Origin: CAYWWM01 sp965198025
GTDB lineage: Bacteria > Acidobacteriota > Terriglobia > 2-12-FULL-54-10
Assembly (NCBI GenBank): GCA_965198025.1
Contig: OZ240237.1
Coordinates: 1,116,001 to 1,180,000, forward strand
DNA length: 64,000 bases
Direction: 5' to 3'
In this document: piece after piece, positions 17,906 through 27,180 of the stretch
Layout of the letters: the number at the start of each line of letters is the position of its first letter
How positions within the stretch are numbered: position 1 is the stretch's first letter
Made by a program: the position numbers and the translations under genes
The notes under the pieces: model-generated
Told to the model about the DNA's origin: nothing
Database searches by the model: none
Seen by the model: the letters and a program-made list of their open reading frames with translations, nothing else

Positions 17906-18436
17906 TTTCTCCTCTCCATTCAGACGCCATCTTCTGATCGCCCGCGTAGGTTGTGGCTATTCTAACTCAGTCAGCGTGCGTAGCGGAGAACAAATGCTGA
18001 CCGGAGTTGTGAGCCAAGCACCGCTCCCTCTTGCAATTTAAGCCTACATACGGCTGATGGATTCCCCGTCGTGGAACGCCTTCAGCAAAAGGTTGAGAGT
18101 CTGGCTCATGCCCTTGCCCTCTATTTCGCTCACTTCGATTTCTGTCAGATTCACCACCTCCCGGGTGACTCCCCCGATCGAGGCTGGGCTTTTGGATCAC
18201 GTGTCTAAGCTTGGGTAAATTGTCGGCCTATCAGACCGGAAGCAGCGGAGTGCTTGAAGTGCCCCCCCACCGGACCGAAAAGCCCCTTGCCCCGCACTGT
18301 GGCCTTCCGATAAGCTAGCTGCGAACTAAGTGGGCTACAGTGTCCACTCGTTAAGGTGAACCGCGACTTTTTCTCCAAGCGTCTGGTTGAATCATGATGA
18401 AATTCTCGCTAGCAGTGTGGCATGGGGGTGTTAGGA
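17906..18436. other. Divergent intergenic region
   Basis: About 530 bp between two divergent operons. It contains the shared upstream element at 18281-18409. On the minus strand at 18044-18150 there is a short frame ending TAG (VNLTEIEVSEIEGKG...ISRM) that could be a 36-residue peptide with GTG start behind GGGAGG, or a gene remnant; I recognise no family. Confidence 0.35.
18281..18409 (+). repeat. Shared upstream element, copy 1
   Basis: This stretch is related to 25850-25986. Shared blocks, in order, are AGCCCCTTGC(C/T)CCGCA, CCGATAAGCTA(G/T)CTGCGA, a pyrimidine-rich CTTTT-TCCA block and TGG(T/C)TGAATCAT(G/C)ATGAAAT. Blocks keep their order with small gaps. It precedes the DUF6152 gene. 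Confidence 0.6.
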
Positions 18437-18907
18437 ATGAAGAACAGATTGCCATGTATCCTTGCAGCAACTTTTGGTCTTATCCTGATTTCAGACCGAG
18501 TGTTCGCACACCACTCCGATTCAGTGTTCGATCAGGACAGGTTGGTTACCGTAACGGGAACTGTAACGAAATTCGTTTTTGCCAATCCACACACGCAAAT
18601 CTACATGAATGTAACGGATGAGCAGGGAAACACCACGGAGTGGATTGTCACGGGAGGGGCGTTGGGCTCGATGAGAAGAGTTGGCTGGACCTATAACACG
18701 ATTAAGCTGGGGGAGATACTGACGATTAGCGGTTTCAAATATTGGGACCAGCGACCGATCATGATTCATGTGAAGCTCACGCGGGCCAACGGAGATGAAA
18801 TCACCCCTTCGCAAAGTGAGCAGCGGCGGTTGGCCGATTTTTTGAAAAGAGTCGCTGCGAACGGCATCGACACGTTGCCCCCGAATCTCCATATTCGGAT
18901 CAATTAG
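18437..18907 (+). CDS. DUF6152 family secreted protein
   Basis: A 156-residue exported protein. A signal peptide (LPCILAATFGLILISDRVFA) is followed by the typical mature start HHSDSVFDQDRLVTVTGTV, 'VFANPHTQIYMNV' and 'TEWIVTGGA', which match the DUF6152 pattern of small beta-barrel-like proteins frequent in Acidobacteriota and Proteobacteria. The function of the family is unknown. An upstream GTG/ATG at 18422 would add five residues. Two further exported-protein genes follow in the same direction, after 83 and 271 bp. Confidence 0.75.
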   Translation: MKNRLPCILAATFGLILISDRVFAHHSDSVFDQDRLVTVTGTVTKFVFANPHTQIYMNVTDEQGNTTEWIVTGGALGSMRRVGWTYNTIKLGEILTISGFKYWDQRPIMIHVKLTRANGDEITPSQSEQRRLADFLKRVAANGIDTLPPNLHIRIN

Positions 18908-18990
18908 GCTTGAGAACCGCAATGTTCTGTCGAGAGGCTAGTCGACGGGATTGTCATCCCACTAGAAGGAAGGCAGGAGGAGTAAGGGAA

Positions 18991-19749
18991 ATGAAGAATC
19001 GGTCGGTGAATTGGGCTGTTGCGATTGTAGCGGTTCTCGTTTTTTCGAGCATCGGGCTTGCGCAAAACATACCTCGGACTTCGGATGGTAAGCCGGACCT
19101 GTCGGGGGTTTGGCTCGGAGCCAGTTTCACAGACCGAGAGGAGCGAGGTCTACCATCTGGCCAGGGACCGGGAAGAGGAGAGCGTCCTTTCCAGCCCTGG
19201 GCTCGAAAGATGTGGGAGTATCACCGGGACCCCTTTTCCGAGGCCGACCGTAATCGAAACGAATTGAATCCACGTGCCACCGGTTGCTATCCTCCCGACC
19301 TGAATTATCTGATCACAAACGACAATGACCATGTGGAAATCATTCAGAGTCCACAGCGTGTGCTCATGATCTACGAGTACGATTTCTGGGTGCGCCAGGT
19401 CTGGATGAACGAGGACCATCCGGCCCCTGAAGACTTGGAGCTCAAGTGGATGGGGCATTCGGTCGGGAAGTGGGAAGGGGATACGCTCGTCGTGGACACG
19501 ATCCGCATTGACCCGCGAAACTCCTATGGCAATTTTATTCATACTGACGCATTGCATCTGAGCGAACGAATCCGGCGCGTTGCGTACGATGTCTTGGAAA
19601 CCGTCGTCACGGTCGATGACCCTAAAGCGTATACCGAGCGATGGACTTTCGGTCCGACGTTCTATCTTTTTCAACCGGCCGGGAGACTGGAAGAGAGAGT
19701 ATTCTGCAATGAGCGGTACAGAGAACCCGGAATTTGGTTTGGTGAATGA
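18991..19749 (+). CDS. Hypothetical secreted protein with 'DGKPDLSGVW' signature
   Basis: The ATG at 18991 sits behind AGGAGGAG and opens a signal peptide (WAVAIVAVLVFSSIGLAQ). The mature N-terminus IPRTSDGKPDLSGVWLG is a signature I associate with a large family of acidobacterial secreted proteins of unknown function. Other recognisable segments are CYPPDLNYLI, IIQSPQRVLMIYEYDFWVRQVW, HSVGKWEGDTLVVDTI and LHLSERIRRV. These suggest a lipocalin- or propeller-like beta-sheet protein. The product has 252 residues. It shares a transcription direction with the DUF6152 gene upstream, and the two may work together in the periplasm (inference). Confidence 0.7.
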   Translation: MKNRSVNWAVAIVAVLVFSSIGLAQNIPRTSDGKPDLSGVWLGASFTDREERGLPSGQGPGRGERPFQPWARKMWEYHRDPFSEADRNRNELNPRATGCYPPDLNYLITNDNDHVEIIQSPQRVLMIYEYDFWVRQVWMNEDHPAPEDLELKWMGHSVGKWEGDTLVVDTIRIDPRNSYGNFIHTDALHLSERIRRVAYDVLETVVTVDDPKAYTERWTFGPTFYLFQPAGRLEERVFCNERYREPGIWFGE

Positions 19750-20020
19750 ATCCGCAAAGGACCTGGATGCGACCGACGTACGATGGCCAGCGATTCGTGA
19801 TGATTTAACCACGCCTGCCGAACGGGGCACCCGACCTCTCTGGAGTTTGGCAGAGACGCGGAGGCTTTACGTTTAGTAGGGAAGCCCTCCCATGCAGCCT
19901 TAGACAGAAGAGATATTCGATTACAACAAGAACCCAGAGGACCCCAACGGACACGGATGAAACGAACTGGACCCCATTAGGCATTCCGTTGGGCAGCGCC
20001 TGTCATCTCAGGGGAGAAGC

Positions 20021-21556
20021 ATGAATAACGGAGAATACACCGCTCGCCTTTCCCTGGCATTACTCTGGAGCATATGGCTGAGCCAGGCATGGGCGCAAGG
20101 TCCGGCCACGATCCGCGGAAAAGTGACAGCGGAGGGCAGCCCACAGGAGGGGGCTTATGTGGGTGCTCACGCGATGGGGAAAACGTTTACAACCTATGTC
20201 ATGACCGACAGCAGCGGCCAGTTCGCCTTCCAGGAGCTAACACCCGGGAGTTACGGGGTCTTTACCCAGATTCCAGGATTTCAAACCGTACGAAAAGACG
20301 GCGTTCGCGTAGAGAGGGAGAACGCAGCGGACGTGAACTTTGAAGTTGAACCAGAAACTGATTTCCTCACATTGATTGAACAGGCCACCAATTCCGAATT
20401 GACGGAAAGTTTTCCCCTGTCCCGGACGGAGAGAAGGGCGCTGGATTATCGGTGCGGCGAATGCCACGGCGCTTACTACCTCGCGAAGAGTCGATTCACA
20501 CTCAAAGACTGGACACTCATCATCGCCAAGATGGATGACCGGATGAGCATTACTCCGGCGGGTGATATATCGCCTCCCCCGCGGAGGTCCCGTCCGAGTG
20601 CCCGCCCACCAAGCCCGGAGTATCCGGGTAGCGATGATGAATCGATCGCAAGGGTTCTGGCGGAGTTTCGAGGCCCGAACAGCCCAGATTTCCCGATCCA
20701 GTTCCAGCCCCGTGCTACCGGGAAGCTAACCCGCGCTGTCGTAACCGAATATCAGATTCCTCGCCTGGGGGCGACGCCGCGAACCGTAGCGGTCGATTCC
20801 CGGAACAGCAATGTCTGGTTCAGTGATTGGCGCGCCAATGTCTTGGGGAAGATTGACATCGAGACAGGAGAATTCAGCGAGTACCCCATCCCTGGGGTCG
20901 AGTTTCGACCGCCCGGATTGCAGAGACTGAGATGGGACCCGAGGGGGGACCTTTTAGCAGGGCAAATTTGGGCAGGACGGGCGGTTCGGTTTGACGTTCA
21001 GAGCGAAAGGGTCACCGGTATTTGGGGAACACCGCTCGAATGGGCACGTGCGGGAGGGATTGGAATCTGCGGGTCGGGACCGGATGACCGCTTGCGGTAT
21101 CTGATCCGGGATGCACTGGAACGGCGGCAGGGATGGATCATCGATCCTGAAACCGGTGAGCGTTCGCAGGTCGAGTTGAATTGGGGCGTTCCGTTGCGCG
21201 GCTGCGACCGGGGCAGGAGCTACAACGACTGGGAAGTCCTGACCGCAACGGGTCCGATCGTCTACCGGGACCCCGAAACGGGTGAGACGACGGAATTCGA
21301 GCCGTTGAGCCCTTGGACTCGTCCGGGCAACGCGATCGGGGATCCTGTTCGCAAGGTAGGCTGGTCCGTTCCGGCTGTGAGCGATCGGGTCGTTAAAGTG
21401 AATCCCGAAACCGGAGAGGTGACAGAATTTCCCTTGCCGAGCCATGGCAAGACCATCCTGAACATTGACATTGACACGTCCGCCGACCCTCCCGCGCTTT
21501 GGTTCGTAAATCAGCGGCTGGGAAGGATCGTCCGCTTCCAGGAATACACCGAGTAA
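20021..21556 (+). CDS. Fused carboxypeptidase-like / CxxCH / Vgb-like propeller protein
   Basis: A 511-residue exported protein with three modules. After a signal peptide ending QAWAQ comes a CarboxypepD_reg-like sandwich (about 28-115: TIRGKVTAEGSPQEGAYV, GQFAFQELTPGSYGVF). Next is a short segment with one heme-c or metal motif CGECH (Cys145, Cys148, His149). A proline-rich linker leads to a virginiamycin B lyase-like propeller (about 245-511: ITEYQIPR-like strands, AVDSRNSNVWFSDWRANVLGKID, ETGEFSEYPIPG). ATG 20021 has GGGGAGA upstream. I infer a periplasmic c-type-cytochrome or dehydrogenase-like protein; lyase activity is not implied by the propeller alone. Confidence 0.7.
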   Translation: MNNGEYTARLSLALLWSIWLSQAWAQGPATIRGKVTAEGSPQEGAYVGAHAMGKTFTTYVMTDSSGQFAFQELTPGSYGVFTQIPGFQTVRKDGVRVERENAADVNFEVEPETDFLTLIEQATNSELTESFPLSRTERRALDYRCGECHGAYYLAKSRFTLKDWTLIIAKMDDRMSITPAGDISPPPRRSRPSARPPSPEYPGSDDESIARVLAEFRGPNSPDFPIQFQPRATGKLTRAVVTEYQIPRLGATPRTVAVDSRNSNVWFSDWRANVLGKIDIETGEFSEYPIPGVEFRPPGLQRLRWDPRGDLLAGQIWAGRAVRFDVQSERVTGIWGTPLEWARAGGIGICGSGPDDRLRYLIRDALERRQGWIIDPETGERSQVELNWGVPLRGCDRGRSYNDWEVLTATGPIVYRDPETGETTEFEPLSPWTRPGNAIGDPVRKVGWSVPAVSDRVVKVNPETGEVTEFPLPSHGKTILNIDIDTSADPPALWFVNQRLGRIVRFQEYTE

Positions 21557-21680
21557 GCTCTGGGCTAGTATTCGGGAGCTGACGATGAGCTTGCAGTCAG
21601 GCACACAACTCGGTCCTGACCAGATCGTCTCGCAGATTGGTGCAACTCTCGGGTTGTCATTTGCCCGGAAAGTATAATGA

Positions 21681-23897
21681 CTAGAAAAGTTCCGGGAAAT
21701 AATAGGTCAGCACGGAATTGAGACGCATATCCGCGACGATGAGCTCCTTATTCCTGGGGTTCAAAGCGACGCCGCGCGGCTTTTTCAGCGTGCTCTTGGG
21801 TCCCCCGATGATCCAGCGGGCTGGAACGTTTCCGTTATCTTCTATGTTCCAAACGCCAACAAATATGCCTTCCGGTTCCACGCCTCGGCCGCCTGGCTGT
21901 GTGGCTACGATCCAGCCGTTCGGCGGATAAACCTGGATCTGATTGATCCGTACGATGCGGGTATTGTCACCAGCAATTTCTGCTCTAGGCTTCACGTTTC
22001 CGCTATCCGTCCGGTTGTACATCAAAAGATTTCCCCTGTAGGGACTCTGGGTTTGCCCGATGGAATCCCCCACCACGATCACGTCGTTGACAGGATCGAC
22101 CGCCAGCGCGTGCGTGCCCAACAGTCGCGTGTCCGGGCCTTTGATGACGCGGATCGGGGCCACATTGCCGTTTCCCTCGCGCGGAAATACGAGGATCGAA
22201 TCCCCGTTCGGGACGTAGATTTCATCATGAACCGGATCAACATCCAGTCGGTCCAGACCCGCATATCTTGATCCTCCCAACTGGGTACGGGAACCTTGGA
22301 TGATCCGAATTGGCGCCTCCTCTCCGTCGGCCCCTCCCCGGAACACCAGGATGGCTTGCGCAAAGGGGTTGGTGACCAGCAATTCATCGTGGAGCGCGTC
22401 ATACCGGATGTCATGCATGGTGCGGGCTAACCGGGTATTCTGTCCAGCCACAAGCCTCGTCGGCGTTGCGTTTTCCTCTGCCAGCCTGGCAAAGGCTGCA
22501 ATCTGCGGGTGAGCCACTCAGTTGGGTACTAGAATCTCATCCCGCTTGCTGTCATAGGCTGCCGCCCCCGGATTCCCAATCGCTAGCGCAACCTTCCCGA
22601 GCGGGGCGCTGCGGATCGTTCGTAGAGGAGGGATGTCTCCATTGCCACTGCGCGGATAGACAGTGGCCGAGTGATTTCCCATATTGGACACCCACAGCTC
22701 ATCATTCTTCAGGTCCAAGAAGACACCGGTGGGATTCTTGATGCCGGTCTGCGGACCCCGGATGATCCGCGCAGGCGCTACGTCGCCGCTATCGGTGATA
22801 CGGAAGACCAGAATCGAGTCTCCCGCATCGTTCGCGACGTACAACTCCCCGCGCTCCGGATCGAGGGACATCGCCGCCGGCCAGTTCAATTGAGTCCGGG
22901 GACCTTGAATGATGCGCAGCGGCGCGGTGTCACCACTCGCCTGGAGCGAATGGATTGTGATCGAGGGTGGTTCAAACCGGCCGGAACCCGGAGCTCGCCG
23001 ATCATTTGTCATGAGAGAACTGGTGTTCCCGTGGTTGCTAACGAACATCAAATCGTTCCTGGGATCCAGAGCAATTCCGTGGGGATCTGCCAGGCGGGTC
23101 TTTTCGCCTCGAAGACGGCGCAAAGGAGGCTCCTCTCCTTCGGCTATCTTGCGAAACACTACCACCGCGCTCTCGTGCTGGACCGTAAGGAACATTTCCT
23201 GGCTCTCTTCATCCACTGCGATCCCGTAGGTTCCATGGGGGGTGCTCAGCTCCCTATTGGGAGGAACGTTTCCCTGCGCGTCACGGCCAAAGATGACCAA
23301 TGTATCCACCGTGTCGTTGTTGACTGAATAAACGTCGCCACTGTTCGGATCTACATACAGGCCGCAGTTGAACTCCAGCTTGGTCTGGATTCCTCCGATC
23401 ATCCGCTTCGGCTCGGTAAAGGCGGCCGTGGGTGAGGTATCGTCCAGCCGGTCAAACACCTTTAAGCCAAACAGGTTTTCATCCTGAAGATAGACTTCAT
23501 CGGAGTTTGTATCGACTGCAATGGCACTGTAGGTGGGATAGGCATCTCGGATCACCCGCAACGGCTCACGATCCGCATCCACGGTCGTCCGGGCCCCGGC
23601 ATCCTCGGAAGAGATAGCGGTCGCGCCGCCCGCCAATTCTTCTTGCTGGAGTGAAGCCAGGATCGTCCCGCTCGCCCGGGCGGGAACCCATTCGCATACC
23701 TGTCCCTGCTCCGGCAACGCCTCAACCGAAACCAACTGAGGGAGTCCCATGGGGCCTCGCAAAGCCGCCTGAGAGGCTGCGTTCCATTCCGGCCGTTTGG
23801 GTCCCCCGGCGGACAGGACCCAGACCGCAACGGCCACCACGAAGCAAATTGACGTAGTCACCTCTCCTCTCGGTCGCAAATGAATTTTCTTGAGCAC
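21681..23897 (-). CDS. NHL-type beta-propeller protein with in-frame TGA, candidate selenoprotein (copy C)
   Basis: I chose the GTG at 23897 because GGAGGAG lies six bases upstream; a TTG at 23912 would include that site within the gene. The protein starts with an anchor (ICFVVAVAVWVLSAGG), then 'QLVSVEALP' and the family's propeller strands, with conserved LEFNCGLYVD and DENLFG. The TGA at 22520-22518 is codon 460 in the context DEILVPN-TGA-VAHPQIAAF; the frame continues to a TAG at 21683-21681, for 738 residues in total. Its halves are 23897-22518 and a GTG-started 22517-21681. It lies 27 bp after the PQQ dehydrogenase, so the two are almost certainly cotranscribed. The pairing points to a periplasmic electron-transfer or scaffold role (inference). 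Confidence 0.8.
22475..22495 (-). promoter_or_regulatory. SECIS-like hairpin downstream of the TGA in copy C
   Basis: On the minus strand CCTTTGCCA (22495-22487) pairs over nine positions with TGGCAGAGG (22483-22475) around a GGC loop. Compared with copy A, one C-G pair has become T-A through two silent changes and one G-U has become A-U. The loop starts 32 nt after the TGA. Confidence 0.6.
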
Positions 23898-23924
23898 AGG
23901 AATCTCCTCCAATTGCCACCCTGT

Positions 23925-25718
23925 CTATTGCGTCAGCGCGAAGACGTAGACCGCATTGCTGCCGCTTACGGTATCTGCCTCGGGAGTCATGCCCACGGCT
24001 AGGCGGGCGGTGGTAGGGCCGCCGCCTGAGGTGATGGCAACATACTGGCGCCCGTTGATCGAATAGGTGATGGCGCCTCCGACCACTTGTGCAGGAAGCC
24101 GCGTCTGCCACAAGACCTCGCCGCTGTCGATATTCAGCGCCCGCAGGTATCGGTCCATCGACCCGTTGAATAGCAACCCGCCTCCGGTTGCCAGCAGTGG
24201 CGAGTAGTTCGATACCTCTGTCTCCCAACTCCAAACTGTTCGGCCCGTTTCGACCGAGATGGCATCAATGCGCCCGACCTTGTCCTTGTCCCTTGCAAAC
24301 CGGCCGACGTTGTTCACGTTGTACGTAAACTCCGGTGCAGGATCGCGGTCGGCGCGGGCCGTTGAGTCAAGGCACAGGTTCGTCAGTTGAAAAAACATCA
24401 AGTTCGATTTCGGATTGTAGGCGCCGCTTGGCCAGTCCCGGCCGCCGCCGTAGGTCGGACAAATCGCATACGTCTTGCCGATCTCCTTCAGTACAACGTC
24501 CTCGTTCACGGTAACAAGCCCTTCGGGGCTGATCTGCGCGACGAGGTTCTGCTCGACGGTGGGCCTCGCCCACAGGAACTCACCGCTGGCGGCGTCGAAG
24601 CTCCACGCGATGCCCGTCTTGCACGGAATTCCGGTCAACGTCTTGCGCGGTCCGGGCTGAGTGTCCGGATTGACCGACAGCATGCTGGCAGTCGGGTCTG
24701 GATTAACTGGGGTGTCAATGACCATCATTTCGAAGGTGCATTCCTGGTCCCAGTTGTCGCGCGGCAGCACCTGATGCCTCCAGACGACTTCGCCGGTCCG
24801 AGGCCGCACGGCGAAGCGCGTATTGGTGCCGGCCATGGTTGCTCCCGGCATGTTGCGCTGGGCCTCCGAGGCCGGACCGACCGCACTCGACCCGTAGTAG
24901 ACGAGATCGAGTTCCGGTTCATAGACGAGGTGGCCCCAGACGCCGGTCATCCAACGGTCCTCGAACGGCGAGCCGGCCCAGGTCTCGTCGCCCGGCTCGC
25001 CCGGACGGGGGATCATCTCATTGCGCCAGAGCTCGCGACCGGTTGTGGCATCGTGGCCCGTGACATAGCAGCCGTGACCCGCTCTCTGGCACGTGCTGCC
25101 GGCGACGACCACGCCGTTGGCCACGATCGGCCCTGTGGAGTTACTCACGTACAAGTCACCCCCCCGATCGGTTTGCCACACCAAGTCGCCGGTGCGGGCG
25201 TCGAGCGCGACTACAATGTTGTTCCAGGTCACGGTGTAGACCCGGTCACCGTAGAGTGCGATGCTACGCTTACGCTGTCCGTGGTTTGAAGCAAACTCGG
25301 AGGCGGGCGGCAGCGGATGCCGGTATTCCCACAGCAGGTCCCCCGTGGCGGCGTCAATCGCCTGGATCACGTCGTTCGGATTCCCCAGGTACATCACGCC
25401 GTTGTAAATCAGTGGGCTGGCCTGGTTGATGCCGGGCTCCATGGCCCGCCCCCAGATCAGTTGCAGCGTCTTCACGTTGGTCGTGTTGATCTGTTCCAAC
25501 GGACTGTAGCCCCAGGCCTGATAGTTCCCGCGATAGAGCAGCCAATCCTCGGGCTTAGGTGAACTTATGATCTGGTCGGTCACCGTAACGAAGTTCGGCA
25601 CGGCTCGCAGCGTTCGTGTGCCCGTGGGCGGCTCCGCAGGCGCCTGGGCATTCCCCGTCGAGCCGATGGCACATAGCAGGGCAGCACGCAATAGTGATTC
25701 CTTAACCGGGTATCTCAT
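23925..25718 (-). CDS. PQQ-dependent dehydrogenase-type quinoprotein
   Basis: A 597-residue exported protein with signal peptide (about 1-24, ending GNAQA) and an eight-bladed quinoprotein propeller. Tryptophan-docking repeats are visible: AIDAATGDLLWEYRHP, ALDARTGDLVWQTDRG, GHDATTGRELWRNEM, DAASGEFLWARP, SVETGRTVWSWETEV and NIDSGEVLWQTRLP. The N-terminal DWLLYRGNYQAWGYSPLEQI matches methanol/ethanol/glucose dehydrogenases. I see no adjacent-cysteine pair and no C-terminal CxxCH domain, so it is not a classical quinohemoprotein alcohol dehydrogenase and electrons must leave through another carrier. ATG 25718 has AGGGGAGGG upstream. Propeller copy C follows in the same operon. Confidence 0.85.
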   Translation of the reverse strand: MRYPVKESLLRAALLCAIGSTGNAQAPAEPPTGTRTLRAVPNFVTVTDQIISSPKPEDWLLYRGNYQAWGYSPLEQINTTNVKTLQLIWGRAMEPGINQASPLIYNGVMYLGNPNDVIQAIDAATGDLLWEYRHPLPPASEFASNHGQRKRSIALYGDRVYTVTWNNIVVALDARTGDLVWQTDRGGDLYVSNSTGPIVANGVVVAGSTCQRAGHGCYVTGHDATTGRELWRNEMIPRPGEPGDETWAGSPFEDRWMTGVWGHLVYEPELDLVYYGSSAVGPASEAQRNMPGATMAGTNTRFAVRPRTGEVVWRHQVLPRDNWDQECTFEMMVIDTPVNPDPTASMLSVNPDTQPGPRKTLTGIPCKTGIAWSFDAASGEFLWARPTVEQNLVAQISPEGLVTVNEDVVLKEIGKTYAICPTYGGGRDWPSGAYNPKSNLMFFQLTNLCLDSTARADRDPAPEFTYNVNNVGRFARDKDKVGRIDAISVETGRTVWSWETEVSNYSPLLATGGGLLFNGSMDRYLRALNIDSGEVLWQTRLPAQVVGGAITYSINGRQYVAITSGGGPTTARLAVGMTPEADTVSGSNAVYVFALTQ

Positions 25719-26089
25719 CCGTACCCTCCCCTGATTTCCGCTCTTGCCGGAATCAAATTGTTGGACCTCTGACAGTCAAGAGTATACACCTGCGTACCCC
25801 CCACCGAGCCTCTCAAGTACAATTCATTCTCTACGGACCTCTTCCTCTAAGCCCCTTGCTCCGCAACAGCATCATCCGATAAGCTATCTGCGAGTTGATT
25901 CGTAGTAGCCACAGGATTGTACTGGCGAGGGGTAAAACTGTGGCTTTTATCCAGGCACGTGGCTGAATCATCATGAAATCTTAGCCCATCGGCTCCAGGG
26001 GTATGGGCGAGAGTTGCAGTCCACCGAAACGTAGGGAAAGAACAACGCCTGATGGCAATTGCATTGTCTTGATATAAAGGAGGAGAACA
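25719..26089. other. Divergent intergenic region
   Basis: 371 bp between the PQQ dehydrogenase operon and the MBL hydrolase gene. It holds the second shared upstream element (25850-25986) and, near the right end, the hydrolase ribosome-binding site AAGGAGG. No coding frame is convincing. Confidence 0.4.
25850..25986 (+). repeat. Shared upstream element, copy 2
   Basis: Related block by block to 18281-18409, in the same orientation relative to the downstream gene. The best-conserved parts are AGCCCCTTGCTCCGCA, CCGATAAGCTATCTGCGA and TGGCTGAATCATCATGAAAT. It begins 132 bp from the PQQ dehydrogenase start. Confidence 0.6.
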
Positions 26090-26986
26090 ATGAAGATCTT
26101 GTCCACAATTTCCAAGCTGATTGGAGTGTGTTTTCTTGGGCTTGTAGGAACGATGGCTTCTGCTCAGAATCTCAGCGTTGTCCTGTTGGGAACAGGCAAT
26201 CCCCAACCGCGGATTGAACGCTTCAGCGCTGGCATCCTGGTCGAAGCGGGAGCTCGGAAGATGCTGTTTGATTCTGGCCGGGGCATAACGATTCGCCTTG
26301 TACAGATGGGAATTCCGGTGAAAGACGCGAACCCGTTATTTCTCACACACCTTCATTCGGATCATGTAGTAGGCATTCCGGATCTTTGGCTAACCGGGTG
26401 GCTCCGGGACCGGGAAGTGCCGTTTCAAGTGTTCGGCCCGAGGGGAACCGAAGAAATGATGATGCACCTCGACCAGGCCTACAAGGCCGATATTCGGATC
26501 AGACTCTCCGGCGGCAACAACTCTCTGGAGGGCGTAGTGATTCAAGCCCGCGACATCAATGAAGGGGTCGTGTACGAACACGATGGCGCGAAGGTGACGG
26601 CTTTTGAAGTGCCGCATGGTCGGACAAAGCCAGCCTTCGGATACCGAGTCGACTATGGGGGGAGATCGGTTGTGCTCTCGGGAGATACCGGCCCCTCGGA
26701 GAATCTGATTCGGTTCTCCCAGGGAGTTGACTTGCTGATCCACGAAGTGCGGCTGGGACGTGGCGGACAGCAGGGCTCTCACACGACACCGGAGGAAGCT
26801 GGAGAGATTTTTTCGCGAGTCATGCCAAGACTGGCTCTGTATTCGCACATCATTCCCCCCGATGCCCCGGCCAACGATCTGATTACCGGTACGCGAAAAA
26901 CCTATAGTGGCCCACTAGAGGTGGGGGAAGACTTGATGAGTATCGATGTCGGAGACGAGATAAGCGTCCGCCGGTTCACTCAATGA
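26090..26986 (+). CDS. Exported metallo-beta-lactamase-fold hydrolase (RNase Z/arylsulfatase-like)
   Basis: A 298-residue protein with AAGGAGGAGAACA just before ATG 26090 and a signal peptide ending MASAQ. The fold is marked by VVLLGTGNPQP at the start, the zinc motif THLHSDH (His87, His89, Asp91, His92), a later SGDTGPSENL and a final 'LYSHIIPP' histidine. This arrangement is that of the RNase Z/AtsA branch. Because the protein is exported it should act on a periplasmic substrate, not on tRNA. The substrate is unknown. It stands alone, 194 bp upstream of a GMC oxidoreductase pair. Confidence 0.8.
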   Translation: MKILSTISKLIGVCFLGLVGTMASAQNLSVVLLGTGNPQPRIERFSAGILVEAGARKMLFDSGRGITIRLVQMGIPVKDANPLFLTHLHSDHVVGIPDLWLTGWLRDREVPFQVFGPRGTEEMMMHLDQAYKADIRIRLSGGNNSLEGVVIQARDINEGVVYEHDGAKVTAFEVPHGRTKPAFGYRVDYGGRSVVLSGDTGPSENLIRFSQGVDLLIHEVRLGRGGQQGSHTTPEEAGEIFSRVMPRLALYSHIIPPDAPANDLITGTRKTYSGPLEVGEDLMSIDVGDEISVRRFTQ

Positions 26987-27180
26987 GATTCTGAGAAAAG
27001 CAAGTGTTGCGTCATGCAATGCTCTCGAAGTCAGTTTTCCAGTAGATTTGATGTGCACGGACGGCCAGTAGGAAGAGCAGAAATGGTTTGAGGAACTAAG
27101 GCAGCGTGTGTCAGTGGGCAGTAAGATCTGAAATTCAGTCCACTCCGTCGATACCCGTGAAACGCTGCGGAGGAACAAGT

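Noticed and set aside
24387..25289. A 300-codon frame antisense to the PQQ dehydrogenase
   Set aside because: The propeller signature of the dehydrogenase on the other strand is unmistakable; this frame has no recognisable feature.
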